Both the position numbers and the translations under genes were made by a program. 64,000 bases of DNA, taken from NCBI GenBank assembly GCA_000291825.1, contig ALPF01000033.1, forward strand, positions 27,652-91,651. The letters run 5' to 3'. A model generated the notes under the pieces. It was given only the letters and a program-made list of their open reading frames with translations. It did no database searches and was not told the DNA's origin. Each line of letters starts with the position of its first letter. Position 1 is the first letter of the stretch. The stretch is from Prochlorococcus sp. W8 (lineage in GTDB: Bacteria; Cyanobacteriota; Cyanobacteriia; PCC-6307; Cyanobiaceae). Below are positions 48,017 to 57,830 of this stretch, one piece after another.

Positions 48017-48703
48017 ATGAGTATTGTTGCTTGTTTAGAAAATGTATCAAAAACATACGGTAAAGATAATCTTATTGTTAAAGCATTGGATGAAGTAAGC
48101 ATAAATATTCATAGAGGAGACTATCTTGCTGTAATGGGTGCTAGTGGATCAGGCAAAAGTACAGCTATGAATATTTTAGGCTGCTTAGATAGGCCTTCTT
48201 CAGGTAAATATAAATTAAATGATTATGCGGTAGAACATTTATCTGATGACGAATTAGCAGAATTAAGAAATCAAAAATTAGGATTTGTTTTTCAACAATT
48301 TCATTTATTAATGGATGCAACAGCATTGGAGAACGTAATGCTTCCAATGATTTATGCAGGAATAAATTCTGAGGAGAGAGAAAAGAGAGCTAAAGAAGCC
48401 TTAATGAGAGTTGGCCTGAGTGAAAGGATCAATAATAAACCAAACCAATTATCTGGAGGACAACAACAAAGAGTTGCTATCGCAAGAGCAATTATTAACA
48501 AACCATCACTATTGCTAGCAGATGAACCTACTGGGGCTTTAGATTCTCAGACTACAGAAGATGTTCTTGATCTTTTTGATAAACTTCACCAATCTGGAAT
48601 CACAATAGTACTCGTTACTCATGAGAATGAAGTCGCTAGAAGAGCTCAAAAAATTGCAAGGTTTAAAGATGGTAAGTTAATTGAATTATCTAAAAATCAA
48701 TAA
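48017..48703 (+). CDS. ABC transporter ATPase (MacB/LolD/DevA type)
   Basis: A 228-residue ATPase with Walker [18 protein letters not shown], the signature [15 protein letters not shown] and Walker [21 protein letters not shown], plus [15 protein letters not shown] (H-loop). [20 protein letters not shown] is characteristic of the MacB/LolD/FtsE-like group that works with extracytoplasmic lipoprotein or efflux permeases. No permease is adjacent. It lies 5 bp after ndhB and converges on birA, with 1 bp between stops. Confidence 0.92.
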   Translation: MSIVACLENVSKTYGKDNLIVKALDEVSINIHRGDYLAVMGASGSGKSTAMNILGCLDRPSSGKYKLNDYAVEHLSDDELAELRNQKLGFVFQQFHLLMDATALENVMLPMIYAGINSEEREKRAKEALMRVGLSERINNKPNQLSGGQQQRVAIARAIINKPSLLLADEPTGALDSQTTEDVLDLFDKLHQSGITIVLVTHENEVARRAQKIARFKDGKLIELSKNQ

Positions 48704-48704
48704 T

Positions 48705-49448
48705 CTATATATTAATAGTTTTTTGATCTTCATCTCTAGAAATAACTAAACCACCTTTTGAATCAATATTTTTTATTGCCCAATCTTTTTCAAAATATTC
48801 TTTGGGTAAATACGTTTTATTTAAAAATTTATTGGCTCCGCGCACAATAAGATCTCTTTTTTTATTTATATTAATTGCTTCATTAAAAACATGGAGAATT
48901 TTTGATGACCAATAAGACTCACATAAATTCTTTTTATTTAAAATTTTGTATAAAGATATTCCTTTCAAAGGACTTTTATTATTTAAATTCATACCAAATC
49001 CAACTCTTACATAATTAGTTTGTTCTCCTCTAGTTATAACTTTTGGTAAAAATCCAATTAGCTTTTTTGATCCATAAAAAATATCATTTGGCCATTTCAA
49101 ACTAACTTTTATTGATTCTTCAGATAACATTTCGCATAATTTATAAGCTATTGAAATAGAAAATAGTTCTGAAATAAATGTTTTTGATTTAATAGGATAA
49201 GCGGCACTAAACCAGATCCCTCCATGAGGAGAAAACCATTTTCTTTCATAACGGCCAAATCCTGAAGATTGAGATCTAGAGAAGATTGCAATGGGAATAT
49301 TTTTTAAATGATTTAATTTTAAATATTCATCAAGTAAATATTCAGTGCTAGAACACTTATATTTATAAATTAATTTCCAATTAGGAAAATGTTCCTTTGT
49401 TTTCTTATAAAAATATGAAGTTTTTGCTGCAGATCCATTAATTTTCAC
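48705..49448 (-). CDS. birA: biotin-[acetyl-CoA-carboxylase] ligase
   Basis: Attaches biotin to the carboxylase carrier protein. The 247-residue product contains QSSGFGRYERKWFSPHGGIW (variant of the biotin/ATP-binding GRGR-x-x-R loop) and SLKWPNDIFYGSKKLIGFLP (KWPND and the Lys that contacts biotinyl-AMP). It lacks the N-terminal DNA-binding domain of E. coli BirA, so it is a pure ligase. It is divergent from the DciA-like gene and converges on the ABC ATPase gene. Confidence 0.92.
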   Translation of the reverse strand: MKINGSAAKTSYFYKKTKEHFPNWKLIYKYKCSSTEYLLDEYLKLNHLKNIPIAIFSRSQSSGFGRYERKWFSPHGGIWFSAAYPIKSKTFISELFSISIAYKLCEMLSEESIKVSLKWPNDIFYGSKKLIGFLPKVITRGEQTNYVRVGFGMNLNNKSPLKGISLYKILNKKNLCESYWSSKILHVFNEAININKKRDLIVRGANKFLNKTYLPKEYFEKDWAIKNIDSKGGLVISRDEDQKTINI

Positions 49449-49549
49449 AAATTTTTAAGCACTTAACTAATACATATTACTTATTATAAGTTTGTAAATT
49501 TTAATCATAATATTAATTTTTAAAATTAATAATTAACTATTTTTTAAAA

Positions 49550-50008
49550 TTGGATAAAAGAAAACCAGAAACCCTTAAAAATTGCCTTAAACAATTTAAA
49601 AAGTCTTGGTCAGATCTGGATATCATATTATCATTATCTTCTCAATGGATAAACATTGTTGGAGAAGATTTATCTAAGGAATGTAAACCATTAAAAATTG
49701 AAAATAATATTCTCACAATCGTTGCGAATAATCCCCAATGGAGGCAAGCATTGTTATATAACAAACATAAATTAAAAGAGTCAATTATTCGATTAGGAAT
49801 TCAAATAAAAAACATAAGGATTATTCAGAATTATCAAGATAATAAGTATGAAAATAATTTTATTGATACCAAAAAAATTTGGGATAATCACCCAAGCAGA
49901 GTTAAAAACAAGGAAATAATATTATGTAAGAATTGTAATAGACCCGCCCCAAAAGGAGAAATTGATAGATGGGGAAGTTGCACTTTCTGCTGGCGAAATA
50001 AAAACTAA
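49550..50008 (+). CDS. DUF721/DciA-like protein with C-terminal zinc ribbon
   Basis: The 152-residue protein has a DUF721 domain (LKQFKKSWSDLDIILSLSSQ, WINIVGEDLSKECKPLKIEN, NNPQWRQALLYNKHKLKESI), the family that includes the DciA helicase loader. After a spacer the C-terminus has CKNCNRPAPKGEIDRWGSC and TFCW, a four-cysteine zinc-ribbon-like pair. Whether it loads DnaB here is inferred. It starts with TTG; codon use matches the neighbours. It converges on the menG gene. Confidence 0.8.
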   Translation: MDKRKPETLKNCLKQFKKSWSDLDIILSLSSQWINIVGEDLSKECKPLKIENNILTIVANNPQWRQALLYNKHKLKESIIRLGIQIKNIRIIQNYQDNKYENNFIDTKKIWDNHPSRVKNKEIILCKNCNRPAPKGEIDRWGSCTFCWRNKN

Positions 50009-50015
50009 TTTTTAA

Positions 50016-50717
50016 TTATTTTTGTATTAGTAAAATACACATTTGTCCAAAAAATATTGTTTTAAATTGAATCTTTTTAAAACCAATTTTATTAGAAATT
50101 ATAATTAATTCTTCACCGCAGGGAAAATCTTCAATACTTTTTTCTATATAAGAATACTCATTGCTTAGTCTAAATATAGAAGAAATAGGTACAACAATAT
50201 TACGTAAATACAATTTCTGAAATTTATCTGTAAATGATTTTTCTTTTGCATGATTGAAATCTAAAAAGGCTGCTTTTCCATCTTCTTTTAAGATTTCATA
50301 GACTTTTGTTAAACCCTCATAAACATTATTTAAATTTCTTAAGCCATATGACATACATATTCCGTCAAATTTATAGTCATCTTTTTTTATATTAAAGATA
50401 TCTTTTTGATGCCAAATAATAGAATTATTATTTATGATTTTTGATTTTTTCTTAGCAATATCTAAAATTGATTCTGCATTATCAATTCCTATAACACTCC
50501 CATTAGGTAATACCTTTTTATTAATAATAAAAGAGATATCACCCGTACCACAACATAAATCCCCCCAATTTTCTCCAGCACTTGGGTTGGCAATACTTAC
50601 TAATTCTCTTTTCCATAAGTTATGAAGACCTAAACTTAATAAATTATTTAAAAAATCATATCTATAAGAAACATTATTAAAAATATTTTTCACATTTTTT
50701 GAATCACGAAAAAACAT
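50016..50717 (-). CDS. menG: UbiE/MenG-type quinone methyltransferase
   Basis: A 233-residue SAM-dependent C-methyltransferase of the UbiE/COQ5 family. It contains NNVSYRYDFLNNLLSLGLHN, the SAM site GDLCCGTGDISFII, ICMSYGLRNLNNVYEGLTKV and FLDFNHAKEKSFTDKFQKLY. In cyanobacteria this homologue methylates demethylphylloquinone, the last step of vitamin K1 for photosystem I, so menG is preferred over ubiE. It follows hisF at 31 bp on the same strand. Confidence 0.92.
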   Translation of the reverse strand: MFFRDSKNVKNIFNNVSYRYDFLNNLLSLGLHNLWKRELVSIANPSAGENWGDLCCGTGDISFIINKKVLPNGSVIGIDNAESILDIAKKKSKIINNNSIIWHQKDIFNIKKDDYKFDGICMSYGLRNLNNVYEGLTKVYEILKEDGKAAFLDFNHAKEKSFTDKFQKLYLRNIVVPISSIFRLSNEYSYIEKSIEDFPCGEELIIISNKIGFKKIQFKTIFFGQMCILLIQK

Positions 50718-50748
50718 TGATCAAATCATTATTGTGTTATTGAGTTAT

Positions 50749-51519
50749 TCATAAATAAGGCCTCATAACAAGATTTTTTTCTAAAAGATAAGATTTTATT
50801 TCTTTAATTGTAAGTTTTTTATCATGTAATAAAGAAGCTAGAAGAGCTGCAGATGCTTTACCTTTAACAAAAGCTTCAAAGATATCATTTAAACTTCCTG
50901 CTCCTCCAGATGCGATAATAGGAATATTTACAGAACTTGATACTTTTTCAGTGAGACTTAAATCATATCCTAATTGAGTACCATCACCATCCATAGAAGT
51001 TAATAAGATTTCACCAGCTCCAAGTTTTTCAACTTTTTTAGCCCAATTAATTACATCTAATTGTGTATTCTCTCTACCACCTTTTACATAAACTTCCCAT
51101 TCATCAGATTTATTAATTTTTTTTCTAGCATCGATTGCCACAACAATACATTGTTTACCAAATTTTTTCGAACTTTCAGATATAAGTGAAGGATTTTTTA
51201 CTGCTGATGAATTAATACTTACTTTATCAGCTCCAGCCCTTAATAATTCATTAATAGACTCTACAGAATTAATACCTCCCCCCACTGTAAAAGGGATTTT
51301 CAAAGTTTTAGCTGTTCTAGAGACTAAATCAATTAATGTTTTTCTGTTTTCAAAAGTAGCTTTAATATCTAAGAAGACAAGTTCATCAGCACCTTCATCC
51401 GAGTAAAGGCAAGCTAATTCAACAGGATCTCCAGCATCTCTAAGATTTACAAAATTGACGCCTTTTACCACTCGTCCATTCGCTATATCTAAACAGGGTA
51501 TTAAACGAAGAGCAACCAT
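50749..51519 (-). CDS. hisF: imidazole glycerol phosphate synthase subunit HisF
   Basis: The cyclase barrel of histidine synthesis. The 256-residue product has [20 protein letters not shown] (catalytic Asp 11), [37 protein letters not shown] (catalytic Asp near 130), [20 protein letters not shown] and [16 protein letters not shown]. The partner hisH is not in this window. It probably shares a transcript with menG and is divergent from the PetP-like gene. Confidence 0.97.
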   Translation of the reverse strand: MVALRLIPCLDIANGRVVKGVNFVNLRDAGDPVELACLYSDEGADELVFLDIKATFENRKTLIDLVSRTAKTLKIPFTVGGGINSVESINELLRAGADKVSINSSAVKNPSLISESSKKFGKQCIVVAIDARKKINKSDEWEVYVKGGRENTQLDVINWAKKVEKLGAGEILLTSMDGDGTQLGYDLSLTEKVSSSVNIPIIASGGAGSLNDIFEAFVKGKASAALLASLLHDKKLTIKEIKSYLLEKNLVMRPYL

Positions 51520-51578
51520 TTTAAAAAAATTTGTTCAAATACTGTTAATCTTGCTTATAGATTCTATTTTATAACGTT

Positions 51579-51803
51579 ATGGATGACACAAAATTATTAC
51601 CAAAAATAGGTAGTAAAATTAAAATAAATATAGATAAAGTAAAAGATAGATTACCAAGTAAGCTTATTGAACAAATATCCAATGATTCAAGAGCTATAAT
51701 TAAAGGATATAAAATGACCGATGGAAGGAGTATTGGCTTAGTAGTACAATTCCAATCTGGTCTGGAAAATTGGTTTTTCCCTGAAGAAATTGAACGAGGT
51801 TAA
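51579..51803 (+). CDS. PetP-like DUF2862 protein (small SH3-fold, cytochrome b6f-associated family)
   Basis: A 74-residue protein with GSKIKINIDKVKDRLPSKLI, IIKGYKMTDGRSIGLVVQFQ and ENWFFPEEIERG. The GF/YKMTDG and WFF-x-E-E/D pattern resembles the DUF2862 family containing PetP, a cyanobacterial b6f subunit with an SH3 fold. I am fairly but not fully sure it is PetP itself rather than a paralogue. It precedes chlG by 7 bp and is probably co-transcribed with it. Confidence 0.65.
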   Translation: MDDTKLLPKIGSKIKINIDKVKDRLPSKLIEQISNDSRAIIKGYKMTDGRSIGLVVQFQSGLENWFFPEEIERG

Positions 51804-51810
51804 TTATTAA

Positions 51811-52758
51811 GTGAATGATCCAAAACAACTATTAGGAATAAAAGGGGCTTCTGAAACTAAAAGTTTGTGGAAACTTAGAATTCAACTAATGAAGCCAATA
51901 ACTTGGATTCCTTTAATATGGGGAGTAATTTGCGGAGCGGCTGCAAGCGGCAATTTTACTTGGACATTTTCTAATGTTCTAGCATCTCTTGCTTGCATGC
52001 TTATGAGTGGTCCTTTACTTGCAGGTTATACTCAAACAATTAATGATTTTTTCGATAAAGAGATTGATGCTATAAATGAGCCTAATAGACCTATCCCTTC
52101 AGGTGCAATTTCAATAAAACAAGTAAAAATTCAAATTTGGGTCCTCTTAATCCTAGGTTTAGTAGTAGCTTATCTATTAGATTTATATTCTAAACATCAA
52201 TTTCCTTCTGTTTTTCTTCTCGCTCTGGGGGGATCTTTTGTAAGCTATATATATTCTGCACCACCTTTAAAATTAAAACAAAATGGCTGGTTAGGTAATT
52301 ATGCTTTAGGCGCATCTTATATAGCTCTTCCATGGTGGGCGGGACAAGCTTTATTTGGTAAGTTAACCCCTATTACGGCGATATTGACTTTAGCTTACTC
52401 CCTTTCAGGTTTAGGAATAGCTGTTATAAATGACTTTAAAAGTGTAGAAGGTGATTCAAAATTAGGTCTTAATTCATTACCAGTAATTTTTGGAATTAAA
52501 AACGCAAGCAGAATAAGTGCAGCTCTTATTGATATTTTCCAAATAGCTATGGTTATTGTATTAATTTCTATTGGCCAACATTTAGCATCAGTCATACTAG
52601 TTTTATTAATAATACCTCAGATTACTTTTCAAGATATGTGGTTACTAAGAGATCCTTTGAAATATGACGTTAAATATCAAGCTAGTGCTCAGCCATTTCT
52701 AATTACTGGGATGTTAATAACTGCTCTAGCAATTGGACATAGTTTTTTAGTCGCCTAA
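51811..52758 (+). CDS. chlG: chlorophyll synthase
   Basis: Esterifies chlorophyllide with geranylgeranyl or phytyl diphosphate. The 315-residue UbiA-superfamily membrane protein has NDFFDKEIDAINEPNRPIPS (first Asp-rich motif, the ChlG signature), YIYSAPPLKLKQNGWLGN and GLGIAVINDFKSVEGDSKLG (second motif), with about eight helices. It starts with GTG. The PBP gene follows at once, and the PetP-like gene is just upstream. Confidence 0.96.
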   Translation: MNDPKQLLGIKGASETKSLWKLRIQLMKPITWIPLIWGVICGAAASGNFTWTFSNVLASLACMLMSGPLLAGYTQTINDFFDKEIDAINEPNRPIPSGAISIKQVKIQIWVLLILGLVVAYLLDLYSKHQFPSVFLLALGGSFVSYIYSAPPLKLKQNGWLGNYALGASYIALPWWAGQALFGKLTPITAILTLAYSLSGLGIAVINDFKSVEGDSKLGLNSLPVIFGIKNASRISAALIDIFQIAMVIVLISIGQHLASVILVLLIIPQITFQDMWLLRDPLKYDVKYQASAQPFLITGMLITALAIGHSFLVA

Positions 52759-52759
52759 G

Positions 52760-54532
52760 GTGCTAACCCAAAAGCAAAAAATTCTTTTTTATTTACCATC
52801 TTTAGTACTTTTATTATGGTTATATTTTTTCCTCGCAAATATAATTAAATCCACTTTAAGTTATGACCCTTTTAAAGAGGATTTATTAAATAAAGTTAAC
52901 TTTAGCTATAGAATTGAATTTAATAATAATGAAGCGATTAGTAAATTAAGTCGGAAATTTGATATTTCAAATGAGGACGAAACAGTCCCGCTATTAATTA
53001 AAAATGTATTTATCGCTGCAGAGGATAAGAGATATTTAAAACACCATGGCATTGATATTTTGGGTTTAATTAGAGCCTCACTTATCAATCTTAAGAATGG
53101 ATCTATCGTAGAGGGTGGTAGTACCATAACCCAACAAGTCTCGAGATTAATATTTTTAAGTAATGAATTAAGTTTTTTTAGAAAAATCAAAGAAATACTT
53201 ATCTCATTAATTATGGAAATGAGATTTAGTAAAAATCAAATTCTAAAAATTTATTTGAATAAAATATACTTAGGGTCTGGAGCAAACGGTATCAATGAGG
53301 CCGCAAAAATCTATTTTGGTAAATTTATTCATGAATTAACTTTATCTGAAGTTGCTTTATTAGCTGGATTAACCCCAGCCCCATCAATTTATTCTCCTTA
53401 CAAAAATTATGAATTGGCTATTCAAAATAGAAATAAAGTATTGAATTCTTTGTATAAAAATGGATTTATCAATAAATCAGAACTATATGAATCAACAAAA
53501 GAGACTATAAAATTAAATCAAAAATCTGGAAAAATAAATCTAGAAGATGACAAAACATTGATTAATTTCATACTTGAGAAGGCTATTAAAAAAATTAAAT
53601 TAAATTATGATCTCAAACTTGATGATTATATTGTTATTCAATCAAGCCTATTTAGGAATTGGCAGAAAGAAGCACAAAAAATAGCCTCTAATATTAAGCC
53701 AAAAGATATTGAAGTAGCATTAATTTCAATTGAATCAAATAGTGGTTTAATAAGAGCATTTGTGAGTGGGAAAAATCCACTAATAAATGAATTTAATAGA
53801 GTCACAAATGCAATAAGGCCTTTAGGCTCAACATTTAAAATTATTCCATATATTGGGATCCTTTCTATTGGGAAAAATATAAATGATTTGTATTATGATG
53901 AACCAACTTGCTGGGATGAGTATTGTCCAAGAAATTTTTCGCAGAAATATAGAGGAAAAATCTCATTAATTGATTCATTTAAATATTCTTCAAATATTGT
54001 TCCAATAAAAATATCTACTGAACTAGGTTTAAGAAATATTATATCCCTAGCTAATTTATTTGGATTAGGTTACAAACAAAAATTTAATGAGGTTTTGCCT
54101 TTAGCTATAGGCGCTTACGGAGATAGTCTTTTAAATATAAGTAATGCATATTCTGCTATTAATAATGATGGAAAAATAATTAAACCAGAAATAATTAAAA
54201 AAATTAAATTAAATAATAAAAAAATTATTTGGTTAAATAAACCTATTGAGAAAAGAATTATGAGTAAAAAAGTCATCAAAAATATTAATAAATTACTTGA
54301 AAAATCAATAAAAGAAGGGAATGGAATAGCAGCTGCTATAAATAGTGAAAGAGTATTTGGTAAAACAGGAACTTCTGATAATTATCGAGACTTATGGTTT
54401 ATAGGATCTATCAGAAATATTACTACAGGTATTTGGATTGGATTTGATGATAATAGAAAAACTATTTTATCTAGTGGAGATGCAGCAGGTTTTTGGAAAA
54501 TATATAAAACAAGATCATTACTAAATAAATAA
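52760..54532 (+). CDS. class A penicillin-binding protein (PBP1-type)
   Basis: A bifunctional peptidoglycan synthase of 590 residues. There is one N-terminal membrane helix, then a transglycosylase domain with EDKRYLKHHGIDILG (catalytic Glu; usual Phe is Tyr here), GGSTITQQVSRLIFLS and KNQILKIYLNKIYLGSGANG. A transpeptidase domain follows with RPLGSTFKIIPY (SxxK Ser), SSN in FKYSSNIVPIKIS, and KTGTSDNYRDLWFIG (KTG). It starts with GTG one base after the chlG stop. It converges on rsmB with 1 bp between stops. Confidence 0.94.
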   Translation: MLTQKQKILFYLPSLVLLLWLYFFLANIIKSTLSYDPFKEDLLNKVNFSYRIEFNNNEAISKLSRKFDISNEDETVPLLIKNVFIAAEDKRYLKHHGIDILGLIRASLINLKNGSIVEGGSTITQQVSRLIFLSNELSFFRKIKEILISLIMEMRFSKNQILKIYLNKIYLGSGANGINEAAKIYFGKFIHELTLSEVALLAGLTPAPSIYSPYKNYELAIQNRNKVLNSLYKNGFINKSELYESTKETIKLNQKSGKINLEDDKTLINFILEKAIKKIKLNYDLKLDDYIVIQSSLFRNWQKEAQKIASNIKPKDIEVALISIESNSGLIRAFVSGKNPLINEFNRVTNAIRPLGSTFKIIPYIGILSIGKNINDLYYDEPTCWDEYCPRNFSQKYRGKISLIDSFKYSSNIVPIKISTELGLRNIISLANLFGLGYKQKFNEVLPLAIGAYGDSLLNISNAYSAINNDGKIIKPEIIKKIKLNNKKIIWLNKPIEKRIMSKKVIKNINKLLEKSIKEGNGIAAAINSERVFGKTGTSDNYRDLWFIGSIRNITTGIWIGFDDNRKTILSSGDAAGFWKIYKTRSLLNK

Positions 54533-54533
54533 A

Positions 54534-55850
54534 TTATTTTTTATTCGTAATAACAGCTGCATAAAATCCATCACCATTATTTTTAAAACCTGGAAGAATT
54601 TGCTTTTCACTTATTAAATGCATATCTCTATTTTTTGTTAAGAAACTATTTATTAATAAATTATTCTCCCTTGCGCATATTGTACATGTCGAATAAACTA
54701 AAATTCCATTTTTTTTTAAAAAATATTTACTATTTTCAAGTAATTTTATTTGCAGCTCTATTAATTCATCAATTTTCTTTTTACTTAAAGACCATCTTGC
54801 ATCTGGATTTCTTGATAATGTACCTATACCTGAGCAGGGAGCGTCTAAAAGAACTTTATCAAAATAATTCAAAAAATCTGGTTTTAACTTTAATAATTCA
54901 TTTGCGTCAGCTACAAAAGTTTTAACACATTTGATTTCAAGTCTTTTTAAATTATCTTTTAATAAATCTAATCTTAATTTAGATCTATCAATAGCCCATA
55001 TTTCCCCATCATCTTTAATTAATTCTGCTATATGTGTTGTTTTAGTTCCCGGCGCAGAGCATAAATCTAATATCTTGTCGCCTTTTTTAGGATTTAATAA
55101 TGGGGCAATAGATTGAGAAGATCTATCTTGAATTACCCATTTACCTTCTTTAAAACCTGGTAATTTTTTTATCGATCTTGCCTTACTTTTTAGTTCAACA
55201 CCAGTTTTAAGATCTTTGATTTCGCTTACAACTAAATTTGCATTTTGAAATTCTTCCATAAAATCTTTAATATTTGTTTTAAGGGTATTTATTCTCAAAT
55301 CAATTGAGGGTTTTTTATTAAATGATTTAGTAATGATTTCCACATTATTAATTCCTACCCAATCAATAATTTCTTGAACTAACCATTCAGGTAATGAATC
55401 TAGATAAGCAATGCTATCTATTTTATTATTTGGAATATGTGGATAATTTTTAGTTTCTATTTTTTTAATTGCATTTCTTAAGATTGCATTGACAACGCCA
55501 GATAACTTATTTAAATCTGACTTTTTAGCAGTCTCAACAGTAGTCGAAATAGAAGCAGAATAAGGAATCTTACTCATTTTTAATAATTGGTACAAACCCA
55601 CATGAAGTAACCAACGTAATTTCGGTGGCTGCTTATTATATGCCAACATAGATGTATGGTCTATCCATAAATCAAGGTATTTCCTATACCTTATGCAACC
55701 AAATGATAATTCAGTTATAAAAGCTATATCTAACGAATTGAATCTATAATCTAATAAAACTTCATCAATTGCACGATCAGAATAAATACCAGAACTTACT
55801 TTTAAAAGAACCTGCCATGATGCTTTTCTTTGTAAATATCCTTCAGTCAA
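54534..55850 (-). CDS. rsmB: 16S rRNA (cytosine-967-C5)-methyltransferase
   Basis: A 438-residue NOL1/NOP2/Sun-family enzyme. The N-terminal NusB-like region (RKASWQVLLKVSSGIYSDRA) is followed by the SAM-binding LDLCSAPGTKTTHIAELI, the motif IV cysteine in DAPCSGIGTLSRNPD and the second catalytic Cys in YSTCTICARENN. Length and domain order match RsmB/Sun. Two very small genes lie just upstream on the same strand. Confidence 0.95.
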   Translation of the reverse strand: MTEGYLQRKASWQVLLKVSSGIYSDRAIDEVLLDYRFNSLDIAFITELSFGCIRYRKYLDLWIDHTSMLAYNKQPPKLRWLLHVGLYQLLKMSKIPYSASISTTVETAKKSDLNKLSGVVNAILRNAIKKIETKNYPHIPNNKIDSIAYLDSLPEWLVQEIIDWVGINNVEIITKSFNKKPSIDLRINTLKTNIKDFMEEFQNANLVVSEIKDLKTGVELKSKARSIKKLPGFKEGKWVIQDRSSQSIAPLLNPKKGDKILDLCSAPGTKTTHIAELIKDDGEIWAIDRSKLRLDLLKDNLKRLEIKCVKTFVADANELLKLKPDFLNYFDKVLLDAPCSGIGTLSRNPDARWSLSKKKIDELIELQIKLLENSKYFLKKNGILVYSTCTICARENNLLINSFLTKNRDMHLISEKQILPGFKNNGDGFYAAVITNKK

Positions 55851-55894
55851 ATATTTATGAAAATTTACTGTAAATATACTAAAAATATTTTTAT

Positions 55895-56047
55895 CTAGAC
55901 AATATTTTTAACAGAAGAGTTAAACCAAAAGAAACCTACAATAGATACAAGCGTTAAATTAAAGCCAAGAAAAATGTAGATATTTAAATTATGAATATTT
56001 TCTTTAGTAAGTTTTAAATTAGCTATTTTATTTTTAAAATTAGTCAT
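55895..56047 (-). CDS. small predicted membrane protein (50 aa)
   Basis: The protein begins MTNFKNKIANLKLTKENIHN, then one membrane helix IYIFLGFNLTLVSIVGFFWF, then NSSVKNIV. It lies 44 bp upstream of rsmB and 11 bp downstream of the 59-aa gene, all on the same strand. No family is recognised. Its reality rests on the clean start-stop frame, helix and spacing, so it should be treated as probable. Confidence 0.55.
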   Translation of the reverse strand: MTNFKNKIANLKLTKENIHNLNIYIFLGFNLTLVSIVGFFWFNSSVKNIV

Positions 56048-56058
56048 AGATAAAAGTA

Positions 56059-56238
56059 TTAACAATATATACGGCAGCCTATATTAATATCACCTGAGTC
56101 AAGTAATCTTCCTAGCTTAATTGCTAAAGCTTCCTCAACTCTAGAAAAATTAAATTGTTGTTTAGTTACCCAGTCTAATTCTGAAAAAGTGATAATACCA
56201 GTTGAATTTATTTTTAAATAAAGTGATCCTAAATTCAT
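56059..56238 (-). CDS. small conserved hypothetical protein (59 aa)
   Basis: The product starts MNLGSLYLKINSTGIITFSE and continues LDWVTKQQFNFSRVEEALAI and KLGRLLDSGDINIGCRIYC. The charged, evenly mixed composition and sequence pattern look like a genuine soluble protein, and I believe similar ones are widespread in picocyanobacteria. Function unknown. It is the first of a possible trio with the 50-aa gene and rsmB. Confidence 0.75.
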   Translation of the reverse strand: MNLGSLYLKINSTGIITFSELDWVTKQQFNFSRVEEALAIKLGRLLDSGDINIGCRIYC

Positions 56239-56342
56239 TTAACTAAGCCGTGTGGTATTAAACTAACATCTTTTGTTACATTTCGTAATAATATAATAAT
56301 CTTTTAATCTTTCATTCCTGAAAATGAAAAATCTAGTTTTAA

Positions 56343-57830
56343 TTAAAGATTTTTTAAAAAATCTGCTCCTATTGCTAAATGATTATTTAATTTTGAACTT
56401 TCCATTTTATCCAAATTTCTTGTTAACATCGCCAACCTATACTGCTTCCTAAAGTAACTTTCATAATCATGAATAAATTTCCAAAAAAGTGCATCCCAAA
56501 TAACACACCATTGATCTGACTTATAATCTGACATTTTCTTTATGTAGTTTGAACTTGATATGTATGGCTTTGTTGAAAATATACCTCCATCACTGAACTG
56601 ACTCATTCCATAAACATTTGGAACCATTACCCAATCATATGAGTCTATGAACATTTCCATAAACCATTTATAAACTTCATCAGGATGAATTCTGCAAAGC
56701 AACATAAAATTCCCTAATATCATTAACCTTTCAATATGATGACAATATCCATATTTAAGTATATTTTTTATGACATTATCTATTGGTTCTATCCCAGTAG
56801 ATGCATTATAAAAAGCTTCAGGAATTCGTTTTTTAGGGAAATTCCAAAAGTTTTTTGTTCTCATTTTATTTCCATATTTTTTATAGGTAAGACAAATAAA
56901 TTCTCGCCATCCAATAATCTGTCTTATAAATCCTTCAAGTGAATTAAGTGGAATATTATTTTTCTCTGCATAATTGAGTGCCTTATCAATGACATCTTTT
57001 GGGGTAAGCAAACCTGTATTTAGAAGAGGAGATAATAAGCTATGCCATAAGAAGCTTTCATTTTTTTTGATTGCATCTTCATAATCACCAAATAAAGAAA
57101 ATCGGTTTTCAAAAAAATCACTCAACCAATCGTTGGCCTCTTTAAAATTTGTAGGATAAAAGAAAAATTCACTACTTCCTAAATATTCAATATTACTTTG
57201 AAGGATTGTCTTTTCCACCTCAATTAAATTTTTATTTTTTTTTATATTTTTTAGATCCGGGATTTTTTGATTTTTTGGCAATCTTTTCCTATTTAATTCA
57301 TCAAAACTCCATTTCCCGCCTATTGGCGAACCATTAGAATCGACCAAAATTTTTAAATCTTTTCTTTGATTCTCATAGAATCTAGCCATTAATGGCTTTT
57401 TATTATTTGCCTCGAATTTATTTTTTAATGAATCTTTTATAAGGAACATTGGTGAATTTAAAATATTCACTTTAATATCATTTTTTTTAAAAAAATTATT
57501 TAGTCTTCTTACAATTAAGTAATCATGAGGTTCAATAATATTTACACTATCATAATTTTCTACTCGATATTTTGAAAGATAATCTGAGGTAACAAAATCT
57601 TTCTCATTAGATCCATAAATAACCTTAAAACCAGATTTCTCCAAATAATTCTTGTAGGAATACATAGCAGAACGTAAAAAAATAATTTTATTTATATGGT
57701 TGGTATATTTATATTTTTTATCATTTCCCCAAAATAATGAATCTTCCAACATTAAGATTTCACATTTAAAATCTAAAATCGGACTAAGCTCAAAAAGTTG
57801 ATTAGGGAATATTATTGAAATTTGCTTCAT
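56343..57830 (-). CDS. cryptochrome/photolyase-family protein (DPRP type, FeS cluster apparently lost)
   Basis: A 495-residue member of the deoxyribodipyrimidine photolyase-related (FeS-BCP/PhrB-like) family. It has an N-terminal Rossmann-like domain ([38 protein letters not shown]) and a C-terminal FAD-binding domain ([50 protein letters not shown]). Family members normally bind [4Fe-4S] by one Cys in the M-x-C region and three near MSDYC-x-x-C...CPF. Here these read GIEPIDNV and [18 protein letters not shown], so the ligands seem absent. Substrate could be (6-4) photoproducts, by analogy only. It is last in a four-gene cassette. Confidence 0.85.
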   Translation of the reverse strand: MKQISIIFPNQLFELSPILDFKCEILMLEDSLFWGNDKKYKYTNHINKIIFLRSAMYSYKNYLEKSGFKVIYGSNEKDFVTSDYLSKYRVENYDSVNIIEPHDYLIVRRLNNFFKKNDIKVNILNSPMFLIKDSLKNKFEANNKKPLMARFYENQRKDLKILVDSNGSPIGGKWSFDELNRKRLPKNQKIPDLKNIKKNKNLIEVEKTILQSNIEYLGSSEFFFYPTNFKEANDWLSDFFENRFSLFGDYEDAIKKNESFLWHSLLSPLLNTGLLTPKDVIDKALNYAEKNNIPLNSLEGFIRQIIGWREFICLTYKKYGNKMRTKNFWNFPKKRIPEAFYNASTGIEPIDNVIKNILKYGYCHHIERLMILGNFMLLCRIHPDEVYKWFMEMFIDSYDWVMVPNVYGMSQFSDGGIFSTKPYISSSNYIKKMSDYKSDQWCVIWDALFWKFIHDYESYFRKQYRLAMLTRNLDKMESSKLNNHLAIGADFLKNL

